Part shown: piece by piece, positions 18,620-27,166 of the stretch | How positions within the stretch are numbered: position 1 is the stretch's first letter | Layout: the number at the start of each line of letters is the position of its first letter | Assembly (NCBI RefSeq): GCF_020829445.1 | Contig: NZ_JAIVFV010000003.1 | Span: 1-64,000, forward strand | DNA: 64,000 bases | From: Nostoc sp. CHAB 5836 | Lineage (GTDB): Bacteria > Cyanobacteriota > Cyanobacteriia > Cyanobacteriales > Nostocaceae | Reading direction: 5' to 3' | Program-made: the position numbers and the translations under genes | Notes under the pieces: generated by a model | Databases searched by the model: none | Told to the model about the DNA's origin: nothing | What the model saw: only the letters and a program-made list of their open reading frames with translations

Positions 18620-19397
18620 ATGGCTTATAGCGACTTTACATTAACGTGAGTTCGACAAGTCTTGTTTGACCTCTTCCCCAGCCCCTCTCCGACGCACAGA
18701 GGGGAGTAAAAAGCTTAATTTTTCGTTACTCCTCCCTTTGCGTTTCCCAGAGGGAGGTTGGGAGGGAGAGGTTCATCGAACTCACGTTACATTAAGTAAA
18801 TTTAAAAAGTCATTCAGCATCCGCATTGATGAAGAAACTGATTTATGTGCCAATATAGAACCTTTACAGGCAAGTGATCAACTCAAAAATTCTTTAGAAG
18901 AAACTACAGAATTGGCTTTAGCAATTAATACTGAAAAAGCCCGTTCAGAAATGATTATCACTCCGATGTTGTTGGAGGTGAGACGCAGGGCTAATTATCC
19001 AATTAGTTTATTTTCGGGAACAGATTTTGATGTAGATCCAGAAAAGGGTCTGAATGGATACTGTGATTTTATCATCAGTCGTTCTAAAGAGCAACTAACA
19101 ATTAATGTGCCTGTGGTACTTATTATTGAAGCCAAAAATGAAAATATTAAAGGTGGATTAGGTCAATGTGCGGCAGCGATGTTAGCAGCACAATTGTTTA
19201 ATCAACAAGAAGGAAATGAAATCAGAAAAATTTCCGGCGCGGTAACTACAGGGGATATTTGGAAGTTTTTGAAGTTAGAAGAAAACGATATAATATTTAT
19301 TGATTTGAGTAATTATTACATCAAAGATATAGATTACAATGTTAGGTATTTTATCTCAAGGTGTTCAGGGAGATATCCCAGGATTGAGTTCGACTAA
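18620..19397 (+). pseudogene. PD-(D/E)XK-like gene split by a miniature element
   Basis: The original start is the ATG at 18620: MAYSDFTL is read to 18643, then the frame should continue at 18795 with SKFKKSFSIRIDEETDLC. Between them sit a 144-bp element and a 7-bp duplication (TACATTA). The insertion adds 151 bp, shifts the frame and places TGA at 18647. The downstream 200 codons are intact and contain GYCDFIISR and VVLIIEAKNEN, an arrangement of D and ExK typical of the PD-(D/E)XK nuclease fold. A TTG at 18666 inside the element could start a chimeric 243-aa product, but no ribosome site is evident. Most likely the gene is decapitated and inactive; the nuclease role is inferred from the motif only. 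Confidence 0.8.
18644..18787. mobile_element. MITE with ACGTGAGTTCGA ends inside a gene
   Basis: 144 bp bounded by ACGTGAGTTCGA and TCGAACTCACGT and flanked by exact 7-bp direct repeats TACATTA (18637-18643 and 18788-18794). The interior is the common C/T-rich repeat sequence (cctcttccccagcccctctcc). Removing the element plus one repeat restores the reading frame of the host gene. Confidence 0.85.
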
Positions 19398-19454
19398 CTA
19401 AACTATATTAAGTTATGCTCATTTGTCTGAACTATTTAAATTTGACTGTTGACT

Positions 19455-19994
19455 ATGGTCTGGAACAATCTTTTACAGCCTGACTTGATTTTAGAGGGTT
19501 CAGTGTTGAACCTAACACCAGATATTATCCAACAATACGGGCTGAAGGGGCTGGTATTGGATGTAGACGAAACTTTAGTACCTTTTACAGTAGGGATAGC
19601 TTCGCCAGAACTACGACAGTGGGTAGACCAAATCCGCACGTGTACTGCACTGTGCTTGGTGAGTAACAACCTGAGTGAAGCACGAATTGGTGGAATTGCG
19701 CGATCGCTCAACTTACCTTACTATTTGGGTGCAGCCAAGCCTTCCCGACGTAAAATTAGGTCAGCACTGAGGGGAATGGATCTACCAGTGCATCAAGTGG
19801 GGATGGTAGGCGATCGCTTGTTTACCGATGTTATAGCAGGTAATCGCCTGGGGATGTTTACCATTCTAGTTGAACCGATTGTCCATGCAGACGCAGCCCT
19901 GCGCTCCCATCCTATCCGCAACTTTGAAGTTTGGATATCTGAAATTCTGGGAGCCTCTATTACCCCCAAGAAAAAGAAGATTCGCAAAAGTTAA
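19455..19994 (+). CDS. YqeG-family HAD-IIIA phosphatase
   Basis: 179 aa from the ATG at 19455 (MVWNNLLQPDLILEG); a TTG two codons earlier is less likely. HAD motif I is DVDETL (residues 36-41, GLVLDVDETLVPF), motif II CLVSNNLSEARI, the lysine region GAAKPSRRK and motif III GMVGDRLFTDVIAGNR. YqeG-family HAD phosphatases are widespread in Firmicutes and cyanobacteria; the plant relative is a phosphatidylglycerophosphate phosphatase, which is a plausible activity here. The C-terminus is basic. A hairpin at 20129-20171 follows. Confidence 0.88.
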   Translation: MVWNNLLQPDLILEGSVLNLTPDIIQQYGLKGLVLDVDETLVPFTVGIASPELRQWVDQIRTCTALCLVSNNLSEARIGGIARSLNLPYYLGAAKPSRRKIRSALRGMDLPVHQVGMVGDRLFTDVIAGNRLGMFTILVEPIVHADAALRSHPIRNFEVWISEILGASITPKKKKIRKS

Positions 19995-20128
19995 TAAATC
20001 GTCAGGAAAGTAAATCTAAAGAGATCATTAAGGAATCTTCATGTAATCAAAAAATCGGGGATCATAACTATTAATAACATGGGGTCAGCCAAATAAGACC
20101 CTAACTCATACTAAGTAAATATATACCC

Positions 20129-20171
20129 GTAAAGCGTCAGCCTTCACTATAGAGGGGTTGGCGCTTTACAA
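20129..20171 (+). terminator. candidate terminator after the YqeG gene
   Basis: GTAAAGCGTCAGCC and GGTTGGCGCTTTAC pair over 13-14 positions with two mismatches around a 14-nt loop. A short T-rich stretch (caattgtttt) follows. Plausible but not strong. Confidence 0.5.
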
Positions 20172-20230
20172 TTGTTTTAGTCATTTGTTATTTGTCCTTT
20201 GTCATTTGTCCGTTGTCATTCGTCAGTTAC

Positions 20231-20294
20231 TAGTGACCAATGACCAATGACTAATGACTAATGACTAATGACCAATGACTAATGACCAATGACT
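20231..20294. repeat. heptamer array overlapping the proB start codon
   Basis: About nine copies of taatgac/caatgac. The last unit (caATGACtaaaac) contributes the ATG and second codon of proB, and no Shine-Dalgarno sequence is present upstream. Confidence 0.9.
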
Positions 20295-21398
20295 AAAACA
20301 ATTGTTGTCAAAATCGGCACTTCTAGCTTAACCCAACCAGAAACGGGGCAATTAGCACTTTCGACGATCGCTACCTTGGCGGAAACACTCTGCCATTTAA
20401 AACGCCAAGGACACCGGGTGATTTTGGTTTCCTCTGGCGCTGTGGGCGTCGGTTGTGCGCGATTGGGCTTAACTGAACGTCCTAAAGCGATCGCACTGAA
20501 ACAGGCTGTAGCAGCAGTTGGACAAGGCAGGTTAATTCGGATATACGATGATTTATTTACTACTCTGCAACAGGCGATCGCTCAAGTATTACTAACACGC
20601 AGTGACTTAGTACAGCGCAGCCGCTATCTCAATGCCTACAACACCTTTCAAGAACTACTGGGACTGGGAGTGATCCCCATAGTAAATGAAAATGATACTG
20701 TAGCAATAGACGAACTAAAATTTGGCGACAATGACACCCTTTCGGCATTGGTTGCCAGTTTAGTAGAAGCAGATTGGCTATTTTTACTCACCGATGTCGA
20801 TCGGCTGTACTCAGCTGATCCGCGTTCCGTACCAGATGCACAACCGATCGCTGTAGTTAGTAGCATTAAAGAATTAGCAGAATTACAAATACAAACAGGT
20901 TCCCAAGGTTCTCCGTGGGGTACTGGTGGGATGGTGACAAAAATTTCGGCCGCGAGAATTGCGATCGCTGCGGGAGTGCGGACTGTAATTACCCAAGGGC
21001 GATTTCCCCGGAATATCGAAAAAATTATCCAAGGAGAAATGATTGGGACACATTTTGAACCGCAACCGGAACCAACTTCGGCGCGTAAACGTTGGATAGC
21101 TTACGGACTTGTACCAGCGGGGAAATTGTATTTAGATGAAGGTGCGATCGCGGCAATTTCTCTAGGGGGAAAATCCTTATTAGCTGCTGGAATTAAGGCA
21201 GTAGAAGGAGAATTTGACACCCAGAATGCTGTGCAATTGTGTGACAGCAACGGTAACGAAATTGCTAGAGGACTTGTAAATTACAAAAGCGATGAACTGC
21301 AAAAGATTCGCGGCTGTCATTCACGAGAAATTTCCACAATTTTAGGTTATGCCGGTGCTGAAACCGTGATTCATCGGGATAATTTGGTTTTGACTTAA
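20289..21398 (+). CDS. proB: glutamate 5-kinase
   Basis: 369 aa, normal two-domain length. The amino-acid kinase domain has KIGTSSLT at the start, [13 protein letters not shown], the glutamate-site region [24 protein letters not shown] and the nucleotide region [22 protein letters not shown]-terminal PUA domain covers about residues 280-365. It phosphorylates glutamate in the first step of proline synthesis. The ATG is part of a tandem heptamer and the leader lacks a ribosome site, so either leaderless-type initiation or a weak start is expected. Confidence 0.96.
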   Translation: MTKTIVVKIGTSSLTQPETGQLALSTIATLAETLCHLKRQGHRVILVSSGAVGVGCARLGLTERPKAIALKQAVAAVGQGRLIRIYDDLFTTLQQAIAQVLLTRSDLVQRSRYLNAYNTFQELLGLGVIPIVNENDTVAIDELKFGDNDTLSALVASLVEADWLFLLTDVDRLYSADPRSVPDAQPIAVVSSIKELAELQIQTGSQGSPWGTGGMVTKISAARIAIAAGVRTVITQGRFPRNIEKIIQGEMIGTHFEPQPEPTSARKRWIAYGLVPAGKLYLDEGAIAAISLGGKSLLAAGIKAVEGEFDTQNAVQLCDSNGNEIARGLVNYKSDELQKIRGCHSREISTILGYAGAETVIHRDNLVLT

Positions 21399-21449
21399 AA
21401 TGGAAATTAGATAAATTTTGTGACTACTAACTGAGAGAGTAAAAATATT

Positions 21450-22034
21450 ATGACTCAAACCTTAGAAAATGCTGTTAACTTACCAGAAGAACAACGCTTC
21501 TTCAAACGTGGATTAAGTTGGGAACAGTTTAAAGCGATTCAAGCCAGCTTTGAAAATGTGTCAGGGGTGCGGCTATTTTATTGTCAGGGAGTTTTAGAAA
21601 TTGTGACTATTGGTAAGCCTCACGAGGTGATTAAGTGTTTAATGGCTGGACTATTGATTACTTATTTTGAAGTCAAAGGCATTGAATTTTTCCCCAGTGG
21701 GAGTTTTAGCCAGATTATTCCTGAGATAGTAGAATATCAAGCTGACTTATCTTATTGCTTTGGAACCGATAAACCTGTACCAGACTTGTGCATTGAAGTA
21801 GTGATTACTAGCGGTAGTCCCATCAAATTACAGAAGTACAAATTAATGGGAGTCCCAGAAGTTTGGTTTTGGGAAGATGGCACAATAGAAGTTTACTGCT
21901 TGCGAGAGCAAGAATATGAGAAGGTTGTTAACAGTGAGTTGTTACCAGAATTAGATTTATCTCTGCTCAATCGTTGTATTTTGTTATCGTCTCCCTTGGA
22001 AGCTATTAGAGAGTTTCGCCAGGGTATTCAATAG
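21450..22034 (+). CDS. Uma2-family (DUF820) protein
   Basis: 194 aa. Uma2 pattern with SWEQFKAIQASFENVSGVRLFYCQGVLEIV, then QADLSYCFG, PDLCIEVVITSG and KLQKYKLMGVPEVWFWEDG; the D, E and K positions of the PD-(D/E)XK fold are present. It differs from the other four Uma2 genes here in the N-terminal GLSWEQF form, a separate subgroup. Function unknown; it stands just upstream of a toxin-antitoxin pair but is not part of it as far as sequence shows. Confidence 0.85.
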   Translation: MTQTLENAVNLPEEQRFFKRGLSWEQFKAIQASFENVSGVRLFYCQGVLEIVTIGKPHEVIKCLMAGLLITYFEVKGIEFFPSGSFSQIIPEIVEYQADLSYCFGTDKPVPDLCIEVVITSGSPIKLQKYKLMGVPEVWFWEDGTIEVYCLREQEYEKVVNSELLPELDLSLLNRCILLSSPLEAIREFRQGIQ

Positions 22035-22108
22035 TAATAGTATGTTAAAATATTAATTTTACTGTAATACTCATAATTCAAGAAAACAACAATCAAATCT
22101 GCTGAAAG

Positions 22109-22345
22109 ATGACTAAGCAAAAATTAACGTTAGAAATTCCAGAATTTCTGTTTGAGCAATTGCATCACCTTGCTGAGTTAACAGGACAATCTATAGAATC
22201 CTTAGCATTGCAAAGCATGACAAGTAACTTACCTTGCTTAAGTGAAAAAGTACATGACCTCGATGAACTACTGTCACGAGTAACACCCGATAATTTACAT
22301 GGTGAAATTGACAGTGGAAAGCCTGTAGGTTATGAAATATTCTGA
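22109..22345 (+). CDS. antitoxin of a MazEF-type pair
   Basis: 78 aa, helical N-terminus (KQKLTLEIPEFLFEQLHHLAELTGQSIESLALQSM) of ribbon-helix-helix-like character, then an acidic C-terminal tail suited to wrap the toxin. It overlaps the start of the MazF-type gene by 14 bp, the standard antitoxin-toxin order. It should neutralise the toxin and autoregulate the pair. The function is assigned mainly from position and size. Confidence 0.75.
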   Translation: MTKQKLTLEIPEFLFEQLHHLAELTGQSIESLALQSMTSNLPCLSEKVHDLDELLSRVTPDNLHGEIDSGKPVGYEIF

Positions 22346-22688
22346 TTCTGAATTATACATACCGAAGCAGGGTGATATTATTTGGATAAACTTCACGCCT
22401 CAAATTGGACGTGAGCAAGCAGGTAGGCGTCCTGCTCTTGTCATCTCACCACTTAAATATAATCGTCAAGTTCGACTGGCTTTAGTATGTCCGATTACTA
22501 CGAAAGTCAAGGGATATCCATTTGAAGTACCTGTTTCAGATGGTTTAGCAGTATCAGGAGTAGTGCTGGCAGATCAGGTGAAGTCTTTCGATTGGCAAGA
22601 AAGAAAAGCCGAGTTTGCTTGCAAAGCACCAGATGAAGTCATAGTTGAGGTAATTACTCTACTGAGAACTTTAATGCCTCTACCATAA
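22332..22688 (+). CDS. MazF/PemK-type mRNA interferase toxin
   Basis: 118 aa. PemK/MazF fold: GDIIWINFTPQIGREQAGRRPALVISPLKYN, then LVCPITTKVKGYPFEV and VVLADQVKSFDW, which carry the conserved arginine and threonine of the family active site. It cleaves RNA at short specific sequences. Its 3' end overlaps the convergent ROK gene by 35 bp. The catalytic segments look intact. Confidence 0.9.
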   Translation: MKYSDSELYIPKQGDIIWINFTPQIGREQAGRRPALVISPLKYNRQVRLALVCPITTKVKGYPFEVPVSDGLAVSGVVLADQVKSFDWQERKAEFACKAPDEVIVEVITLLRTLMPLP

Positions 22689-23643
22689 TAGAAGCGATCG
22701 CCACACCGCCCCACAATGGCGCGTCATCACCCAGCACCGCCGGCACAATTTCAAAATCAACTTCCGGTAAAGCCGTCTCCCGCGCCACTTGACGTACCAC
22801 CCGCCAAAAATCCTCCCCCGCCTTCATCACCCCACCTCCCAACACAAAGCGCTGCGGATTCATCAAATTCGCCACATTGCCAATACCCACACCCAGCGCC
22901 CAAGCAGCCTTGTGCAAAACTTCCTTCGCCAAATCATCCCCAGCAGCCGCCGCCTCACTTACCAACTGTCCCGTCAGCAACGTTAAATCATTCCCCACCA
23001 AACCCCTCAAAACCTCTCCATCTCTGAGTCCTTTGCGCCTCTGCGGTTCGTTTTCCAAAATTTCCCTAACATTTTGCGCCATATAAGGCCCCGAAGCCAA
23101 ACGTTCCACACATCCCCGCTTACCACACAAACAAACTGGCCCAGCAGGATCTACAACCATATGTCCAATTTCGCCAGCCATCCCACCAGCACCCCGCCAA
23201 GGCTTACCGTTGAGTATCCAACCACCACCCACACCAGTGCTGACAGTAATATAAAATAGGCTATCGTATCCCTGTCCAGCACCAAAACGATGTTCACCCA
23301 AAGCAGCAACATTAGCATCGTTATCTACACCAACAGGAACGCCAAACTCCTCCTCCAACAACCCTTTGAGAGCAATGTTTTCCCATCCAGCGACATGATG
23401 AGATAGTCGCACCGTCCCCGTAGAAGCGTCAACTGGGCCGCCAAAGCTGACACCGATCGCAGCAGGTTTTGTGTCTTGCAGCAGAGAGTAAATAAGCGAT
23501 CGCATTATTTCCAAGTCAGTGCTAGCATCTGCATTCGCTGGCGAGAGACGACGTTCATAACGCAACCACTTTCTCGAACCAACATTTACCAATGCTGCCG
23601 CCAACTTAGTTCCGCCAAAATCGAGAGCTAAAATTAATGTCAT
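22654..23643 (-). CDS. ROK-family sugar kinase (glucokinase-like)
   Basis: 329 aa. ATP-site loop DFGGTKLAAALV at the N-terminus, catalytic Asp108 in VDNDANVAALGEHRFG, and the ROK zinc site His161 with CxCGxxGC (residues 171-178, CLCGKRGC). This fits a ROK hexokinase/glucokinase acting in the cytosol on glucose or a related sugar; no regulator-type DNA-binding domain is attached. It is convergent with, and overlaps by 35 bp, the MazF toxin gene. Confidence 0.9.
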   Translation of the reverse strand: MTLILALDFGGTKLAAALVNVGSRKWLRYERRLSPANADASTDLEIMRSLIYSLLQDTKPAAIGVSFGGPVDASTGTVRLSHHVAGWENIALKGLLEEEFGVPVGVDNDANVAALGEHRFGAGQGYDSLFYITVSTGVGGGWILNGKPWRGAGGMAGEIGHMVVDPAGPVCLCGKRGCVERLASGPYMAQNVREILENEPQRRKGLRDGEVLRGLVGNDLTLLTGQLVSEAAAAGDDLAKEVLHKAAWALGVGIGNVANLMNPQRFVLGGGVMKAGEDFWRVVRQVARETALPEVDFEIVPAVLGDDAPLWGGVAIASIMVEALKFSVE

Positions 23644-23831
23644 TCACTCACTTTTTATTGAGTCCAGCACTTCGTCAATCAACTGTTGCAATCGTTCGTA
23701 ATGTAAACCTTTCCAAGAAATGCGATCGCACATTTTCTAGCAGTTGATCAATAATGGATTGCTAGACCAAGTGGTTTTGTCAAATTAAATAAAGCTTTTA
23801 ATGGATGGTTATAAAAGATTTTAATACAGAT

Positions 23832-23932
23832 TAGACATCTGGTGAACAAGAATTGTTTTGACGTAGCACTGCTACGTCTCTCGTCTCTACAAGGGTTATG
23901 GGTAACGCATATTTAATTTCACCAGATGTCTA
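23832..23932. mobile_element. MITE, TAGACATCTGGTG family, copy 1
   Basis: 101 bp bounded by TAGACATCTGGTGAA and TTTCACCAGATGTCTA. The interior contains gtagcactgctacgtctc. A second complete copy is at 55109-55202 with the interior in the opposite orientation, and a single end is at 57219-57241. Confidence 0.8.
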
Positions 23933-23961
23933 TTAATCAATAAATTATGGCAAGATGTGGG

Positions 23962-24576
23962 TTAGTTAGCCGCATCAAAAATCTGTTGCGCGGTTAAATT
24001 TAATTGGGGAAAGGTAGGTGATGAAATTGTGGTGTTGCCTTGAAACGGCATCATTTGATATTCATCATCAACTAATTTGCATACGAAAATAGTCGGTTGC
24101 TTAGGATTGCCGATAAACTTTCTTGCACCCAATGCAGCATAATCAGCAATCCAATATTCAGGAATACCCATTTCCTCATAATCCCTAAATTTATTGTAGT
24201 AATCATCTCGCCAGTTAGTTGAAACAACTTCAATAACTATTGGAACCGATGCTGCAAGGCTTACTGTTGACTGTTTTTGAAAAAGCGGTTCATTGTCGAG
24301 ATTATCAAGATTTAGCAGTAACACATCAGGCGAATAAGCGGATTCGGCAGTAGGAGTTTTGACTAATGCGGTTTTGGGTATGGTGTAGGAAAGGTTCAAG
24401 CGATCAAACTCGACAGTGAGCTTACGGGCTATAAATCCTACAACTTTTTCATGCGATCCTCTTGGGGGTGGCATTTCAACAATTACTCCCTGGTGCAATT
24501 CATAGCGTTTACCATCGTTAGGATACCAGTCGCTAAATTCATTGAAGGTGAGTAATTTGGGCAAGGCTTGGGTCAT
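23962..24576 (-). CDS. Uma2-family (DUF820) protein
   Basis: 204 aa. GGAGG precedes the ATG. Uma2 motifs: LLTFNEFSDWYPNDGKRYELHQGVIVEM, YSPDVLLLN, PIVIEVVSTNWRDDYYNKFRDYEEMGIPEYWIAD; the D, E and K fold positions are intact. It contains a 20-residue insertion near residue 155 relative to the copy at 50729. Function unknown. Confidence 0.87.
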   Translation of the reverse strand: MTQALPKLLTFNEFSDWYPNDGKRYELHQGVIVEMPPPRGSHEKVVGFIARKLTVEFDRLNLSYTIPKTALVKTPTAESAYSPDVLLLNLDNLDNEPLFQKQSTVSLAASVPIVIEVVSTNWRDDYYNKFRDYEEMGIPEYWIADYAALGARKFIGNPKQPTIFVCKLVDDEYQMMPFQGNTTISSPTFPQLNLTAQQIFDAAN

Positions 24577-25426
24577 AATCTTACCTCCACATCTGTTTTA
24601 CTTTCTCAAAATATTCACAATTTACGTTGGAATAATTCAATCTTAAGGCACTAAAAGCTTGCAATGGTGCCGTACTTTCTGCGCTAACACAACGCCAGTT
24701 CGCTCAAGTCGGGAAACCATGAAGGCAGTTCCTCATGGGGGGAACCCCCATGCGCTAAAGCCTCTCCCCTTCTCTCAAGGGGAGAGGCTACCGCCAAGGG
24801 AGAAGACCGGACTGCTTCACGAAACGACTGGCTCCCCTACGTGTATTTCAAAAATCAAATACTAGTCCTATATCTCAACTATGCAATGCCTGTTCACCTT
24901 GATGTAAGCAACGTCCTAGATGTAAAGAAGTCAGAAAGATTCTTAAATACTTGCATTTGTTATTGACTTCAGCTACAGTCAAAGCAGACGCCTATCATCA
25001 AACCCTGACATGAGCTTCAGGAAGTTAGACTAGGTAAAACGCTGAATATCAAATTTGTTAATATTGATATCAGTGACGCTGCTAATAATTAGTCATCGGT
25101 TTTGACTATTAACTTATCGATTATGAAGTACGGGGCAGTAAAGCATTTACCCCTGATTTAATTGTTTTTATTTTTTTATCAGCTAATTGAGAATTATTTG
25201 CATTATGTCTACATCGATAAATACATTAAAAGCAGATAGTGTGGAAGAAGTCTTAAAACAGTATGGCTTACCAAAGCGATGAGTGTTTTTTAAATATTTC
25301 CGCATCTACCTTTAGGAATATGTTTCTCACAAGAGCCGCACAAAATTATATTTTTATGTGTAAAAACAGGATTTGTAAGTAGCTATGTAGATAATTTCAG
25401 CAAAACTTTAAACAACTAGGTTATTA
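24577..25426. other. intergenic with repeat fragments
   Basis: Contains a TATAGGA-family right end (24845-24872, ATCAAATactaGTCCTATA) and interior pieces in inverted order, with plain AT-rich DNA from 24880. A 25-codon frame at 25205 (MSTSINTLKADSVEEVLKQY...) could be a truncated gene start but has no supporting feature. No real gene is supported. Confidence 0.4.
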
Positions 25427-25575
25427 CCTGACAATTCAGGTTATGTGGAAAAGTCCACCAAAAACCTAACCCCCTAACCCCCTTCCCGATGCTCTAAGGG
25501 AGAAAATCAAAGTCTCTCTCCTTAAAGGAAGAGAGAAATAGAAGTGAGGTTTTCCAGATGACCTGAATTGTCAGG
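25427..25575. mobile_element. MITE with CCTGACAATTCAGG ends
   Basis: 149 bp bounded by CCTGACAATTCAGG and CCTGAATTGTCAGG (inverted), with a second matching block gtggaaaa/ttttcc just inside. Exact 7-bp direct repeats GTTATTA flank it (25420-25426, 25576-25582). The interior is the common cctaaccccctaaccc-type repeat. Confidence 0.85.
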
Positions 25576-26015
25576 GTTATTACTAGGAGTATTTCTGATT
25601 GTAGTATCAGCTACATCGATATTGTAAGCAAGTTAATTGTCGGTAACTGTCCAAGTCGCTTTGCGTCTATATACCAGCTTTCATATCTTTGATTTTGCTA
25701 AAGAAACCAAGTTCAGAAAAGCCGAGTTTCAGTAAATGAAAATTTCTGAAATACCAAATAACAATAAAACTAGATACAAAATTAACGCGACTCATACGGA
25801 AAAATCTATCTTGACACTGTTTATCTTTATTGTGGAGAATTTATTAACCGGAAAGACCTCGATCAATCATGATGTTATAAAGTGGCTACCTAGTTTTAAC
25901 TGGGAAATGAATATTGTTCTTTTTTATCTCCTTTAGCCAAGGATATTGTAGCTAAGAACACAATTGTATTTTGTAATACCTTTTGTCCATAAAATACGCT
26001 AATGAGTACAGCGAG

Positions 26016-26993
26016 ATGAATACTTTTTTTTGTTCTGACGATTCACGGCAAATAGGAGAAGATGTTATTGGTAGCGCCACTAATTATCAAACTTATATTT
26101 TAGTTGAGTGTCCTTTACCCTGGACATCAGAAGCTTTTGATTCCAAATGGGTGCCTCAGAATTTGAGGATTTTGTTAGAGGAAGTGAAGCGTGCTAAACT
26201 ACCGATCAGATTCCTCTTAATTGCTAATGATGTATCACACAAAGTAAACCACACTACGCTTTTGATTTATCAAAAACAAGAGGGGCTAAGTAATGGATAT
26301 CACAAGCAAGAGTTTAAGCTAGCAAATATTGAGCAAGTAGCAGGAGTTGTCCAAAAATGGATATGGGGTATCAGTTCTAATTTTGAGGCAGAAACTAGCA
26401 CAACTAGAGATATTTTAGTTTGTACCCACGGTAGCCATGATAAGTGTTGCGCGAGATATGGCGCTCCTTTTTACTTCCAGGTGACAGCGAATAATGCTGA
26501 TTTGTGCTTAGATAATGTGCGAATTTGGAAATCATCGCACTTTGGTGGACATCGGTTTGCACCAACGGTCATAGATTTGCCAGAAGGAAGATACTACGGT
26601 CGTCTTGATCAAGATTCATTTAGATCGATTTTAACTCGTAGTGGCGATATTCAATGCTTACATCAAGTCTATCGAGGCTGGGGAATTCTGCCTACTGCAC
26701 TTCAGGTTTTGGAAAGAGAACTAATTCTCTGTAAAGGATGGGATTGGTTTAACTACAAAGTTACAGGCAAAATTTTAGAGCAAAGTTTAGACAATAAAAC
26801 TATCCTAGCTGAACTAAGTTTTGAACAACCTTCTGGTTGTCTCAACACTTACCAGGCTAAACTTGTAAAAGATGAAACCAAGACTCAACAACTCAAGAGT
26901 TCATGCAATGCTACAAGGGAGTTGGTAGTTACTAAATATGCTGTAGGTAGTCTTTGGATTACCTCTAGTAAAGTGATGAGTTATAGTAGGTAA
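26016..26993 (+). CDS. sucrase/ferredoxin-like (Suc_Fer-like) protein
   Basis: 325 aa from the ATG at 26016; a TTG at 25983 is less likely. It matches the sucrase/ferredoxin-like family: an N-terminal half with the YILVECPLPW segment and a thioredoxin-like [2Fe-2S] half with CTHGSHDKCCARYGAPFY, then WKSSHFGGHRFAPTVIDLPEGRYYGRL. The cysteines of the CTHG...CC block probably bind an iron-sulfur cluster. Function is not established. About 170 bp separates it from the patB end (convergent), filled with repeat DNA. Confidence 0.87.
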   Translation: MNTFFCSDDSRQIGEDVIGSATNYQTYILVECPLPWTSEAFDSKWVPQNLRILLEEVKRAKLPIRFLLIANDVSHKVNHTTLLIYQKQEGLSNGYHKQEFKLANIEQVAGVVQKWIWGISSNFEAETSTTRDILVCTHGSHDKCCARYGAPFYFQVTANNADLCLDNVRIWKSSHFGGHRFAPTVIDLPEGRYYGRLDQDSFRSILTRSGDIQCLHQVYRGWGILPTALQVLERELILCKGWDWFNYKVTGKILEQSLDNKTILAELSFEQPSGCLNTYQAKLVKDETKTQQLKSSCNATRELVVTKYAVGSLWITSSKVMSYSR

Positions 26994-27166
26994 AAGAGGA
27001 GAGTTTTTCAACGCAAAGGGACGCAAAGGGAAGCGCAGATTTTATTACGATTTTGTGCAGCGTTATACTAAATACAAGACTTGATTAATTCGTAGTGAAC
27101 TAAATTTAGCAAAACTCTGCGTTACTTTGCGCTTGCCTCTGCGTTCCTCTGCGTTTAAATTCCGAA

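Noticed and set aside
22654-22688. Overlap of the MazF toxin and ROK kinase as a regulated antisense pair
   Set aside because: A 35-bp convergent overlap of stop ends is common and both proteins look complete; no evidence of regulation.
22716-23259. Several proline/serine-rich plus-strand frames
   Set aside because: They are antisense shadows of the ROK kinase, whose motifs are all on the minus strand.
24659-24865. 68-aa frame
   Set aside because: It is read through repeat DNA of the TATAGGA element (gagaggctaccgccaagg).
25736-25936. 66-aa frame before the Suc_Fer-like gene
   Set aside because: Low-quality AT-rich frame, no ribosome site, no conserved segment recognised; left as a possible remnant only.
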